Assembly: GCA_029582165.1 (NCBI GenBank)
Contig: CM055885.1
Location: forward strand, 9,732,729-9,796,728
Source of the DNA: Portulaca oleracea
Taxonomy: Eukaryota > Streptophyta > Magnoliopsida > Caryophyllales > Portulacaceae
DNA: 64,000 bases
Reading direction: 5' to 3'
The position numbers and the translations under genes are program-made. The notes beneath the pieces are model-generated. The model was given only the letters and a program-made list of their open reading frames with translations, had not been told where the DNA came from and did not search any database. Positions 34,031 to 45,863 of this stretch are shown piece after piece (positions within the stretch are counted from its first letter, which is position 1; each line of letters begins with the position of its first letter).

Positions 34031-34611
34031 TAGGGATGGCAACGGGGCGGATTGGGGACAGAGGATATAGTCCCCGCGCCCGCTCCCTGCCCCTCGTCCT
34101 CATCTCCATCCCCAACCCCGCTGCGGGCTGGGATATTGGGCCCATCCCCGTCCCCGTGGGTTCCCCACTCCCAATGGGTATCCAGCGGAGATTTAAGTGA
34201 TCTTAATCCTTTTTTAAAAACATGTTTTTATGATTATTCTTATAATATAAAAGTTCTCAAGCATAATAACAAGAAAAAAAATAACAATATAATAAAAGTT
34301 CAATAATAACATGGTCTAAATCAACACTCTGAGAATACATTTATAATGATGTAATTAACATTAGGGGTAGCTACGTTAATTTTGTACTAAGCGGGGACGG
34401 GTATGCGGGGATGGGTACAGGGAATTTTACCCAATGAGGGATGCGGGGAGGGAGACGGAGAAAAATTTGTCCCCATACCCACCCGGTAGCCACTGGGATT
34501 TAAAAATTTTCCTCAAACCCGTCCCCGTGCCCGTCGGAGGCGGGTAATTTTTCCCAGAGCAAGGCGGGACCCAATTGATTTCGGGGATTCCTCGCTCATT
34601 TGTCATCCTTA
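34031..34611. mobile_element. hAT-type non-autonomous element
   Basis: The ends TAGGGATGGCAACGGGGCGG and, complemented, TAAGGATGACAAATGAGCG are inverted repeats. The flanks GCTGGAGG and GACGGAGG agree at 6 of 8 positions, as expected of an old hAT duplication. Both halves contain GGGGACGGG-type clusters facing each other, so the element folds back. It interrupts the end of a Stowaway MITE (ACGGAGGGAGTA). Confidence 0.6.
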
Positions 34612-34619
34612 GACGGAGG

Positions 34620-35950
34620 GAGTAATTAGATATGAGTGAAATATGTTGATTGGTAAAGGAAAATATGACGATTTTACATGGCAATGATTGCATAATTAGT
34701 AAAAGAAAAGAAATGAGCAAATAACTGGATTATAAATTTATAATAATATAAGAAAGATAGTACCAAAGAAAAAGAGCAAATAGACCCATGACCATAAACC
34801 AATGGGGGATGGATGATGGAAACATACACCAGCATACGTTGGATATTTTGGTTTGTTCATACGTACCAAATAGACAATTCAATTTTCTGCTCTCTAGTCT
34901 CTAGACATATGATTCATTTACTTTTTTGGACGTCTGATATGTTATTTGGAGTAGGTGTATATGAAACTAAATATACTTTCAGGATTTGGTCTAACTATAA
35001 AATTGCCTGCAACTTTAGACTACCAATTTGTTTCTCATTTTATTGAATTTAAATTCCTTTGACTTATTTACTGCAACCTTTATAATATGATAAATATGAG
35101 TTATCCACTTATTTGTAATTTGGATGTTTTCACAATGATGAGTGAAAATAATCCGACAATTGGTATTTGGATTCACTTTTTATTTAATTTTAACTTTATT
35201 TCTTTTTATATCCATACATAAATATTCTCATTTGCATCAAACAAGTACAAATAAAAACAATATTTTATTGAGATTAAACCACTCACTTTTCTCATCCATC
35301 CTTACAATCTCACTCATTCAACCGAGTGGGAATATAATTTTTTCACCTATCTTGTCTCAATTTTGAAGCCGGTTGACAAATGACCTACTGTTGGTAGTGG
35401 CCTAATGCACTATAAGTTTAGAATAGTTATTGGGAAAAAAAATGATACATGCAAATGCTATTGACACGACATTATTGATTCATTCAGAAGAACAAATATA
35501 CATGTTAAGCAATATTTTATGTATTGGGGTCCCTAACGTGGATAAATAAAAACTTAAGTTTCAGTAATTTTTAATAAATAAAAGTAATTTTTTGTAAGTA
35601 TTTGAAAAAATGATAGTTTTAAATAAAATAATCGCTTATTAAGGTGAAAGTAAATATTAATAATATTTGAATTTTGGTAAGTTCTAGTAGTTTTTGGTAA
35701 TTAATTATCTAGTCCCATTTACCTACCAATTTTGCTGACCCTTAAAATTAAAGAGTAGATTGTTTGAACTCTAAGATATGGTAGGTCTAGGAACATATGT
35801 GTTACTCTCTTAAAGGTGGGCTGTATCTCTTCCCATTTCTTTCTCTCTGATTGTGAGTTTCCAATCGCCGTCTTAACCTACAATCATCGTCTATGGCATA
35901 ACCGGTAACCGCACCATCACCGACAACCACATGCGTCCACCCTCCTCTCG
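34620..35950. other. AT-rich intergenic DNA
   Basis: No gene or delimited element was recognised. Confidence 0.4.
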
Positions 35951-35956
35951 AACCCC

Positions 35957-37130
35957 ATGAGGGCCTGCAACCAAGACCTCAAGTGCATGCAATCGACGAC
36001 CCTCTATTCTGAATTGTTGTTCGACATTTGGGGTGCACCCTGCCCACCCCTAGTAGGTTGTGTCTTCAGGGCTATCACTAGGTTGAGTTGTGATTTCTCC
36101 CTCGACATGGATGTTTTAGTTGTTATCAAGGCAAAGATTATACATTCTGACATTCACTCAAACCTAGTCAATTTGATTTCTTCCTTGAATGTGGATGTTG
36201 GTAACAATGAATGTGCTTCCATGGTGTTGTTTGACAAAGCTAAAGTTTTTGTGTGTATTACAAAAATTAAATCTTATATGCTCTTTGTCTTTGCCTACTT
36301 TGACCCCTTCTCTCCCAATCACCTCTATAATTGCCCCGTCTATCGCCAACAATAATTATTCTAATTGAAAGACTTATACACAGGTTGGATTATCAACATA
36401 AAAGCTCTTATAAACCTAAATCCTTCTCAGTTTTCATTGATAATTTACCTTATAATCTTGAGTCATCTAATTCAAAGCCCTTGTGTGCTAATTTTGGCGA
36501 GTATTGTGAACAACTATGTTCCAAAGAGGGATGGGAGGAAATATAAAAAAATAGAGGTTCGATTTTGTTCGGGTTTCCATAAAGGAGGATGTGGAAAAAG
36601 AAATTAGAGTTCTCAATGGTTGATGTGTGAAATTTAAAGGTCTCATGGGCAAAATTTGATAAAAGAATAGGTTCAAAATGTCCTCATTGGCCTTCCTGGA
36701 GGTGGATTCCTCGGTTTAAAGTTGCACCCTCTACTGCCTGGATTCCGTTGAGGTTGTCGTTGATAGCATTGCAAATCAATATGTTGATAAGAGTGCCTTG
36801 CTTGGTTCTAATTTCGCTGAAGATGACCTAAATGGAGCCTTTGACCAAAAGAGGACTATAACATATTCAATTGATGCACGAGGCAACCCCTCTAAGTTAA
36901 TTTGTTTGAGACCACGAAGGGAAGAATTGAACAATTGTGTTACTCCAATCGAGCTTTGATAACATTCATAGGAGGACTGCAAAATGCTTGAGTTTGAGAA
37001 CTTTATGGGCTTCTTGAAAGTTTGAAACAAAGAAGGCACTATGAAGTACTTTGAAGAGATTCTAAGGGATGAAGGAGAGAAAAATAATACCATCAAGCTT
37101 CTTATAGTTAATATATGTATTGATGGGTGT
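35957..37130 (+). pseudogene. Decayed coding region with an RRM-like motif
   Basis: Base composition and broken frames suggest former coding sequence. Near 36420 the frame KPKSFSVFIDNLPYNLESS resembles the start of an RNA recognition motif (VFIDNLP as RNP2). It is followed, across frameshifts, by VPKRDGRK and GFHKGGCGK-like pieces where the rest of the fold would be expected. Similar RRM-like starts occur in plant LINE first ORFs and in transposon-related proteins. A 132-codon frame at 35957-36355 precedes it without a domain I recognise. A last piece (KYFEEILRDEGEKNN) lies near 37041. No continuous protein can be made, and the origin is uncertain. Confidence 0.35.
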
Positions 37131-37260
37131 TCTCTTGATTTTTCAACTAGTTTATCTTTAACTACCTTTTATATTAGCTGGATTGATGTACTTGAATTTT
37201 TGATTTTTTATCCTTTTAATAATTTAAACAATTCGTTACCCTTTTACATATAGGTTTATA

Positions 37261-38025
37261 GAAACTTTGGATCCACCAATAAAAATTTTGTTGTTTAATA
37301 CTTCAATTTAATTTAGAGCAACAGAGAGGACATCATCCTTTTGTTGGAAATGTTTCGACAATGTTTAATTTCATTCAAGTACTTTAGCTAAGTTTATTCG
37401 ATGATTAATGACTTTGCTGGAAGTCCCGTTAATTAATGATCGAATAGGTTCAATCACAGCCGAATTAGTTGGTCCCACAAGGTCACACAACTCAGCGACT
37501 TGAAGACAATGTGTATGTGGAAAAAGGTCCGGGACAATACGAGATTGGACCGAGGGAAGTGCGGAAGCCGGTTTTGGAGAAAACTGGCCACCACACCGTG
37601 TTGGCTCTACCACGGTCCGTGGTTGGCCTGGGAGTAGCAAATTTAATTCTACTGCTCATCACGATCCGTGGTGAACCCCATGCGCGCATCCGAAATCGGT
37701 GGATGACCTCCTCCACCCCTTCTCTTTCCCATATATATATGTGACCCATGGGATGCCAAACGGTAAGAGTGGTAGTTGATCGAGCTTGTTGTCGCTGTTA
37801 CGGCGTCGGCGGGTAGAGGCGTTGTTGCGACGTGTAGTGGCTTCAATCTTAAGATCAAATGGTAAGAGTGGTTTAGGATTTTGTTGGGTTTTCCTAGGCA
37901 TACATACACAACTAACAAACAACGTAAAGTTCGCCCTACGACTCTAGACACGACTCACAAGCAAAACAAAGAAATGACTTAAACTTAACTTGGAATTAAA
38001 CATAAGGGAACTAGGGGCGTTAACT
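37261..38025 (-). other. Probable internal leader of an Athila-type element, plus unassigned DNA
   Basis: The part next to 38025 should be untranslated leader if the LTR at 38046 is a 5' LTR. A GC-richer patch at 37590-37680 has palindromic ACCACGGTCCGTGGT and ATCACGATCCGTGGT motifs, and a TATATATAT run lies near 37732. Overlapping frames on both strands have no domain. Confidence 0.35.
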
Positions 38026-38043
38026 CCCTAGAAATGATGCCAT
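38026..38043 (-). other. Degenerate primer-binding site
   Basis: On the minus strand TGGCATCATTTCTAGGG follows the LTR end after two bases. It occupies the place of TGGCGCCGTTGCCGGGG in the element at 63599, and differs from it at several positions. This sets the polarity of the neighbouring LTR. Confidence 0.5.
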
Positions 38044-38664
38044 TTTGTGTAAAGTTTTGAGAATATCCTGTTTTTTCGTTGTTCTCAAGGAGCTAAGGGG
38101 CCAAGTTCTCGAGTGTTTTTGTTCTAAGTCTGATTTAAATCACAAAATAAGATAATAGAGAAGTTTCAACTAAAACTAAGAAAACTAGATGAAGAAAGCT
38201 GAGGTCGGTCTTAATAGTAGAATAAAATGAGCTTAGGGGTTCACGGGCCACCTAACAGGTTCCCAATCTTGGGGTTAATCACAATCAGCAGGGATAGTCT
38301 AGCTCGCCAGGTGGATTTACTGCTAGAATTAGGCCTTGTAGATCCTCTTTGCCAAGAGTGATCTATTTCACTTGCCAAGACCCCACCATGGGGCCTTGGT
38401 AGTAAGAAGAGCAACAAACCTAGTTAATCTCGCTCCACTTCAATGAAATGAGATTAACTATCTTTTCTGTCACTTTCAATCATGAGTATAGTGGGTTGAT
38501 AATCTTCTGGAAATCAAACCACCACTCACAAGTGGAAGATAAGGGTGAGAATTAAGGTTGCTTAACTAATCTCTCCACTAATCACTTAAACCCTCTAATT
38601 TATGTCTCATTAGGGGCCATAATTACCCCCTAGCCAATATGTGTCTACCCAACCATCATCCTAA

Positions 38665-38975
38665 GGGCCTGTTTGGAGAGAAAAATGGAATGAAATAAGG
38701 GTGGGATAGGTATCCAATTCCTTTTCTTGGTGTTTGGTGAAGCATTTCTGGAATGGGAGTGGGAAACCCCCAGGTTTCTAATCCCCCTCAAAAGGATGGA
38801 ATTAGAACCCTCCCATATATAGGGGGGTATCAAAAGGGTGGAATTAGAACCCTTGCCTTATTCCATTCCCTTCTCTCACCAAACACTTTCTACTTTGGAA
38901 TCAAATTCCATTCCCAACCCTCTAGATATCTAATTCCATACCCATTTCATTCCATTTTTCTCTCCAAACATACCC
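38665..38975. mobile_element. Tourist MITE, TSD TAA
   Basis: TAA flanks both ends (38662-38664 and 38976-38978). The ends GGGCCTGTTTGGAGAGAAAA and, complemented, GGGTATGTTTGGAGAGAAAA are close to the classic Tourist terminus. Repeated GGAATGGAATTAG-type motifs fill the body. It is nested in the interrupted LTR. Confidence 0.85.
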
Positions 38976-39042
38976 TAAATGAAATCCTAATCATGATGCT
39001 AGCAAAAAGAGGATGATCTATCCTAATTACAAGGATTAACAA

Positions 39043-40216
39043 TGTTCGGTTGTGGTATTTAGGGTTTCAGTAGGGTTGTCGTATCCGCAGGGATGGTGTG
39101 TTAGCTAATAGGATATTGGTTTGGTTGGGTTTTTCGGTGTCTAAAACAATAATTTGAACTAAAACACGAATTGAGCACTAAAATTAAGGAAAGAAAACAT
39201 GAGCCTGACATTCTACACTTCGCTTCTTGAACTTGAATCACTATTTTCTCTCGAACAAACAAGAAAAAGAATGATTTTGATTACTTAGACTGCCCGGATC
39301 CTCACTTCAAAGGAGAATTTAGGGAACCTTAATCCTCCTCTTCCCTAAAAATTGGGGTTGGGGTTGAAGCTAATAAAGACTTTAATGATTTGCACAAAAA
39401 AAAAACCTCTATTTATTAATTTCACCATTAAAAAATTACAAGGAAAAAGGGAAAGAACACTGAATAATTCTAGGATCGAATCTTGAAAAACTAACGAACA
39501 ATCTTGAAATAACTAGTAAATAAAACCTAAGAACACTAAGATTAAAACTATGAAGGGAGACAGAAAACTAAAAACTCAAGAAAGAAAACTAAAACTGGAA
39601 CTAATGAGGAATCTTTAATAACTAACATTCATCCTAATATATATTAAGACTTAAGAAATAAAACTAAAAATAATAAAGGAAAACTCTAATTCCCCCGTCG
39701 CCTTTTTTAATGTTCACGTTTGATAGGGTGTCACTAGCACTAACTAGGGACATCACGCCCGTGACGAGGCGATTTCCATCATCAGTTGAAATTCTTTGCT
39801 GGGGTAGTGGGCGCTAACAAGGGACGTCACGCCCGCTACCTTTCTGGGTGGGAAAGGCATTGATTCTTCAAAATTGGTCGCGGGCGCTAGCCTCAGGGGT
39901 AACGACCATGACTTCTCTCGGTAAAACTTTTATCCCTCTTCTGACTCCTTAGTCACGGGCGTTACCCTTGAAGGTAATGACCGTGACCTCTTTCGACAAA
40001 AAATGCCTCCTTGGTGCTTCCTTGGTCACGGGTGGTACACTAAGGGGTAGCGACTGTGACCTTTTTGGGGACTTGGGTTTTTGAGCTTTTTGGTTCCCTT
40101 TTCCCGCTACTCTTCGATCAACCTACAAAAATACAAAAATCATCGTAACTAACTAATAGGTAAGTGGATGAGACAAGCAAAAAGGTATCAACTCGACTAA
40201 AAAATGAGATCAAACA
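39043..40216 (-). mobile_element. Athila-type solo LTR, TSD AACAA
   Basis: On the minus strand it starts TGTTTGATCTC and ends CACAACCGAACA. AACAA lies directly on both sides (39038-39042 and 40217-40221). It is homologous along its length to the LTR at 47573-48838, including a shared GAGAATTT...TTAATCCTCCTCTTC block. GC-rich arms of the form GGGCGCTA / GTAACGACC repeat at 39745-40060. A GA microsatellite (40272-40297) lies outside its right end. Confidence 0.85.
39745..40060 (-). repeat. GC-rich palindromic motif cluster in LTR
   Basis: Four or five degenerate units pair CACGGGCG(C/T)TA with GTAACGACC(A/G)TGACC. Equivalent clusters occur in the LTRs at 48360-48660 and 62255-62412. Confidence 0.6.
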
Positions 40217-40265
40217 AACAACATAAACCAACTACCAAGCATGCAATAAATAAACAAGAAAATAA

Positions 40266-40271
<6 letters not shown>

Positions 40272-40297
<26 letters not shown>
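40272..40297. repeat. GA microsatellite
   Basis: An uninterrupted run of GA dinucleotides, inside the right part of the interrupted LTR. Confidence 0.9.
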
Positions 40298-40302
<5 letters not shown>

Positions 40303-41449
40303 CCTAAATAGATATTAGATAATAAGAATGTTGGAATAGAGAGGAATCAAAATAATACCAAAAACTTGAATGAAGATCAATCTTGGATTAAATGCTAAAA
40401 GAGCAATAAAATGTGTTTGAGAGAGAGTAATAAGCCTAGAAACTAGTGCTAACCCTAATAAAGTTGCTAATGAAAGATCCCCTCAAATGAAATGACAACT
40501 CAAAGTATTTATATATAGGGCTTCAATAAAAAAAAATGCAATCGTTTTGCCTAAAATAAGACGTCACAGCAATTGAGTCGTTAGCGAGACAGATGAATCG
40601 CAACCGCGACTTCCTTTTTGGCAATTCTCAAAACTCTTCCAGAGGAGCAGTCACGGACGCAGCTCATATGTCACGGTCGAAAAAAATTTGGACATGGCTC
40701 TTGGTCTTCAAGCTTTGCAACTGGGACACATGTACCTTTTGGGCATGACAGATGAGTCTTCGAAGGTCATGTACGTGACTCCATTGTTGCACCCGTGACT
40801 CTACACACTACAAAATCTCCTCTCCTTGAGTGTCATGGGCGTGACTTCCCTCTATGCCTCAGCCATGTTTCTCATGGGGGAATCACGGTTTTGACTTGCA
40901 GTGTCATGCCCGTGAATCCCCTAATTACTCGTCTTTAAAATTTCTCTTGGCATCAGGGCTTGATTCCGCCTCCGTCTTTTTCTTGGGTGTCTTACTTTCC
41001 TTCCGGGTCCTAATCGTGACCCGAGCTTGACTCGTTTTGCTTCGAGACTTGGCCTGTTTGACTCGTTTTGGTTGTTTTACGCCACATATTTATTTTATAA
41101 CTGAAGCCTAAAAAGCAGATAAAAATTAACGTAAGTTCTCGATACTTTATTGCGGGAACAATTGAAAGTGTTAAATGAAAAGGTGATATTTAGGCTTAAA
41201 AAAATGAGCCTAAACATCTAATTAAAAAGTATAATGCAACACTAACTAAAGCTTATGACCTCAACCTTTACATATATAGTACACCCACACTTGCTTAACC
41301 AAATAAGTTATGTCATATTTATTGTGCTTTTTGGATTTTTAAATATCTTATATTTTTTTTTTACAAAGGTAAGCAAGGGGAAAATACAGGCTAACGACGT
41401 CTTCTCACAAGAAATTGGCCCATCCTATCTAACTCAACTAAATTGCAGA

Positions 41450-41874
41450 GGTTAGGATTATTTAGAATTGAGCACTCCCCTCAATCCCTGCTAAGTGACC
41501 CTGATGTGCTAACCAGTCAACGACCGCATTGTCTTCTCTGAAATATGCAAAATGTTTACATCCTGGAATCGCTGAAGAAGAATTTGTGCATCCCAAATGA
41601 GCCCTCTAATTTTCCAAGGAATTGAATAATTACCCTTTAGCGCCTCGATAACCACCATGTTATCGCCTTCTATGAGAATATGCTTGAATCCAGCTGTAGT
41701 CGCTTCCACAAGTCCATCATGAAGCGCCCTCGCCTCTGTAACCAAAATAGGTGTGTCGCCGTAGTATGTCGCTCCCCCTCTATGAACCGCTCCCCTCCAG
41801 TCTCGAATGATGAATCCACCCGCCACCGAATTGGAGATGTGAGAGCCGTCGAAGTTTAGTTTGATTGCTCCCAC
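41450..41874 (-). pseudogene. LINE RNase H domain
   Basis: KLNFDGS begins the fold, followed by EARALHDGLVEA and IEGDNMVVI, the usual acidic positions of the plant RVT_3 family. The last part, REDNAVVDWLAHQG, is in another frame because of a shift near 41530. It would degrade the RNA strand during target-primed reverse transcription. Confidence 0.8.
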
Positions 41875-42157
41875 CGGAGGGGTATACCAACGAACTAGAG
41901 AATGTGAAATGGTATACCCTCCCTCATTACTGCTACCCTGATTCTTTACCTCATTATTATTTCTAATTTGTCATTCTGCCGCATTTCTTTTAGCCTGAAT
42001 GAGACACTACAACAGTCGAAAATTTTTATTTTGAAAGATAGCTTCATTCCTGTTCTTCCAGATTGTCCATAAAAGGAAAATTCCCCTAATAAACTCTCTT
42101 CTTCGTTCCCAAGATTTCTTGGACTCTAAAAATTGTTGAATAGAGTTACTTCTGAGA

Positions 42158-42535
42158 TCAATCCCAGTATATATCCGGAATCCAACCACGTTGAACCGCT
42201 AGAGCCCAAACTCGCCGGGTCGTCGAGAAATCCCAAAAAAGATGTTCATCACTTTCAACCTCCTCAAGACAAAGCGGACAGACAGGATCCAAACGAATTC
42301 CTCTTCGTAGAAGATTTCCACGAGTTGGTGGAGCCTTGTGAAGCATGAGCCAAAGGAAGATTCCTAATTTCGGAGGAATATCAATTTGCCAAATCCATCT
42401 AAACTCCCATTTTTCCGAGTGATTAATACAATCTTGAATAATTCTAGTAGCTGTTTTCGTGGAAAACATCCCATTTTCGGTAAGCCCCAAACACAACTCA
42501 TCTTTGAATTCCGACACTATAATCAGAAATCCCAA
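42158..42535 (-). pseudogene. LINE zf-RVT zinc-binding domain
   Basis: WRWIWQIDIPPKLGIFLWLM-like sequence (here EFRWIWQIDIPPKLGIFLW) is followed by LLRRGIRLDPVCPLC, EVESDEHLFWDF and a final W. These are the Cys and His positions of the zf-RVT domain that follows reverse transcriptase in plant LINEs. The Cys expected after DHLFW is replaced by Asp. The frame goes out near 42170. Confidence 0.8.
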
Positions 42536-42840
42536 ATTTTTTTACACAATTTGCGGATCTTGAATCAACCTGTTTAGTTTGCCTACATCCCAGGCTTTTT
42601 CTTGAGTAATAAAATTATCTGCTGTTAGAGAATCGTAACCATTATCCATGTTGCCACATATTTGACTCAAAGATTTTCCTTCAACCCAATTGTCCTTACA
42701 AAATTTTATTGTCTTGCCATCCCCAAGTCTCCATCGGATACCACTATGTAAGATATCTCTAATCTTTAAAAGGTTCTCGACACTGGAGAGTCCGAATTCT
42801 TGCTTTTATACAGAAAGAGTTCACTTGATCTCAGGTATTT

Positions 42841-44525
42841 CTATCTCATCAAATTCGCCCATAAGGAGTCACCATTTAATACTTTCCAAGCAAGTTTACA
42901 TTGAAATGCGAGGTTAACCGCCTCAGTGCATCTAAGCCCTAGCCTTCCATACTCTTTTGGAAGGCATATCGTATCCCAAGCGACCATGGCCGTCCCTTGG
43001 TTTTCATTATTATTATTTTTTTTCCCAAAAAAAGTTTTTATTAGTTCTATCAAGTCCTAAACAAGCAACTTTAGGGAGCCTAAAACACTGCATTGTATGA
43101 GCTGGCAAAGATTCTAGATTGGATTGAATTAAAACCACTCTACCTGCTTTTGACAGCGAATTTGCCTTCCACGAAGCCGTCCTATCCGTTGCTTTACCTA
43201 ATATTCATCGAAATCGCTGAGAACTTGTCTCCCCTGTTTAATCTTACAACCCAAATAATTCCCCATAGATTCTGTCACTGAGATATTAAACATTCCTTTC
43301 ATCAATTCCTTAGCATGGTTAGATGTATTCTTGGAAAAAATTAACTTAGACTTATGAAAATTAATTAATTGTCCGAACATATTGCAAAACTCCAAAATAA
43401 TTTCTTTTAACTTGGACGCAGCGTGAAGAGACGCCTCGCAGATTAGTAAACAGTCGTCAACAAAACTAACCCATGGATCTTCATAGATTGGGGGGGGGGG
43501 GATCTTGATGCCTAGTCCAGACTTGGAATCTTCCGCTGTTTTTTCCAGCATGGTACTAAACACATTCATACAGAATAAAAAGAGATACAGTGAGAGAGAG
43601 TCTCCTTGACGTAACCCTCTCGTAGGTTTGAAAAACTCTTTTGGAGAACCATTTATCAGAAGCGAGTATGACACAGTACTAACACACTGATCTACTAAGT
43701 TGATCCATTTCTCACTGAATCGCATTTTAGTCAAGGTATCCCTCAAGAAATGCCATTCAATACGATCTTATGCTTTTTCCATGTCAAGTTTATCGCAACC
43801 CAACCTGTCTTAGCTTTAGAAATTTTGAACTTATGCATGATTTCATGTGTGATTAAAATGTTGTCATGAATTGATCTGCCAGCGACGAAAGCGCTTTGTA
43901 TAGGTGATATAATTTTTCCTTGCAAGGGCCTTAGCCGAGTGACCATTACTTTTACAATGGTCTTGTAAAAGGTGTTGCAAAGACTGATAGGCCTATACTG
44001 ACTAGTTTGACTGGGATTGTTTCCTTTCGGTATGAGCGTTATGAAAGTGTGATTGATTTCCTTAATAAGAATACGTCCCTTGTCAAAAAAATCTTGAACT
44101 GCTTGAACAATGTCACGTTCAGTGAGATCCCAAGAGTCTTGGAAAAAACCCGCTCTAAAACCATCAGGTCTTGTAGTCTTACTAGGATCGATGTCAAAAA
44201 CAGTAGCTTTGATTTCTTCCTTGGTTGGTATTGCCATAAGATGATCATTGTCTTGGTCCGTTATGACCCTGTTAATTTCTGCTTGTGAACTTGTTAATGA
44301 CGATAATCCCTGTGATGTAAATCGAGACTTATAATCTTCCACAAATTTGGCCCCAAATTCCTCTTCACTTTCCAGCCACATCCCATCTTCCGTTTTGACT
44401 TTTGTTATATCCTGTCGTTTTTGTTTCGCTTTCGCTAGTCTTTGGAAATAGGACAAATTCCTATCCCCCTTGACCAACCAATCCTTTCGGGATAACTTTC
44501 CCCAATATGTTTGGTGGTATAACAA
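42841..44525 (-). pseudogene. LINE reverse transcriptase
   Basis: The frame 44525-43743 holds the fingers region (FDIDPSKTTRPDGF, FITLIPKG, YRPISLCNTFYK and QSAFVAGRSIHDNI). After a shift near 43760, which damages the LDMEKAYD motif, the frame 43746-43198 holds GLRQGDSLSLYLF and the catalytic FVDD box. The segment 42841-43053 then reads VAWDTICLPKEYGRLGL, the conserved linker before zf-RVT. A G-run at 43491-43500 adds Pro codons to a variable loop. The catalytic residues remain but the frame is broken. Confidence 0.85.
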
Positions 44526-44707
44526 AAGTTTCTCTCTTTGTTTAATCGTACGATTTAACCAAGAGTTTAACCGAATACTCTTGGGGTTTCCAAGAGATTT
44601 TCTTCTATGTATTCAACTTTGTCTAAGTGTTCCTCTAGTTTAGTTTTAAAATTCCCAAATTGTTTTTTGGCCCATTCTCCGAGACCAAGTTTTACTAGTT
44701 TTAATTT

Positions 44708-45483
44708 CTAAGCTAAGCAAAACATCCGTGTACCTTTCTCAGGTATACTCCAGATTCGTTTTGTTATCTGTTTCATTTGATCGTATTGACTCCAAAAACG
44801 ATGATATCGAAAAGGAAAAACCTTTTCTTTGAGTAATTTCTCTACTAGTCTCCATGACCACCGGATAGTGGTCCGAGAAGGTGAACGAACCATGAAAGGT
44901 TATTGTATCGGGATACCCGTTAGCAAAATCCTTTCGTAGAATTGCTCGATCTAACCTTTCAAAGATCCATTGGCCACGTACTTGTTTTTTCCACGAGTAT
45001 TGACGCCCTCTAAGAATAGTTGATTCCCCATTAATATGTGAAAGGAATGATTTAGCCTTTCCATTCTATTGGTTGAGACCGGATTACCTCCCCTTTTTTC
45101 AATCCTGGATTCAAGTTCATTAAAATCCCCAATTATACTCCATGGAAGGACAAAAATATTGTGTAAATTCATGAGATTATGCCAGAACACCTCCTTTTCT
45201 CTACTATGAGTTGGGCCATAAATTCCGAAAATGATGCAATTTTGTTGTTTTCCAACATCGTGAACTAATAAGTGAATGGCTCTAGTATCTTTACTAAGAG
45301 TGGCTGCTCGAAAGTGACTATTATTATCCCATAGGGCCCAAATTCCCCCCGAATGATTCGTGGGGTTAACAATTTCTGAATTTTCAAAACCTATTTGACG
45401 CACAATTGCTTCTGAATTAGCTAAATTAGTCATCGTCTCAAGAATGAACAAAATATCTGGCTTATATTTTCGTTTCAAGAAAT
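44708..45483 (-). pseudogene. LINE endonuclease, N-terminally truncated
   Basis: The frame reads PDILFILETM, GGIWALWD, GIYGP and WSIIGDFNEL, motifs of the exonuclease-endonuclease-phosphatase family that nicks target DNA. The C-terminal SDHYPVV motif is present near 44852-44878 but in another frame. The first catalytic motif (around the N-terminal Asn) is lost with the 5' truncation. Confidence 0.8.
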
Positions 45484-45863
45484 AACTTTCATTAAATCAT
45501 ATTTGTATAGCAGGCTGTTAAAGCCTGTTGTTTGTCCATATCCTGTTTCCTGATCTCAATCAAATTCAAATGCCTTTCTCCAAGGATTATCACCCTTGCT
45601 AGAATCATATAATAATTCCATTTTATCCACCACAATGGATGCTTCCATGGTAATCCATGGATTGTCTGAATTGGGCCTTGGTGGGGTACTGAAAAGTACC
45701 ACCACACTTGACATTTATCAATCAAATTTGCACCGCAACTGGATACATTTTACATAACCATGATTCAAAATTAGACCATATCCATGTAAAAATCAACATA
45801 ATTCCTGCAATTGAGTAGAATCACCTCCCTACACCACATCCATATTATACTTATTTTTATCAT
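45484..45863 (-). other. Junction between LINE and Athila gag
   Basis: A 77-codon minus-strand frame at 45492-45725 has no recognisable domain. The expected Athila protease is not seen, so the element has lost its pol region or been replaced here. Confidence 0.4.

Larger units (their letters stand above)
38046..41216 (-). mobile_element. Athila-type LTR interrupted by a solo LTR and carrying a MITE
   Basis: On the minus strand it starts TGTTTAGGCTC at 41216 and ends CTTTACACA at 38046. Both ends align with the LTR at 61862-63595 (TGTTTAGACCC start, CGTTACACA end, and matching internal stretch near the end). A different Athila solo LTR (39043-40216 with its duplication) sits inside it, and a Tourist MITE sits at 38665. 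Without the solo LTR it is about 2 kb. A TATATATA-like box lies near 40510. Internal sequence would lie to the left. Confidence 0.7.
41350..45483 (-). mobile_element. L1-type LINE, 5'-truncated and broken
   Basis: The minus-strand order is endonuclease, reverse transcriptase, zinc-binding zf-RVT domain and RNase H, the usual arrangement of plant L1 elements with a C-terminal RNase H. A T-run at about 41350-41360 may be the complement of the poly(A) tail. The 5' end is cut within the endonuclease near 45483 and there is no first ORF. Multiple frameshifts show it is dead. A target duplication was not found. The DNA to its right (45864 onward) belongs to a different retrotransposon. Confidence 0.8.

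Noticed and set aside
37371..37951. Several 85-100 codon frames on both strands
   Set aside because: They overlap in many frames in a GC-richer patch that looks like retrotransposon leader; none has a domain.
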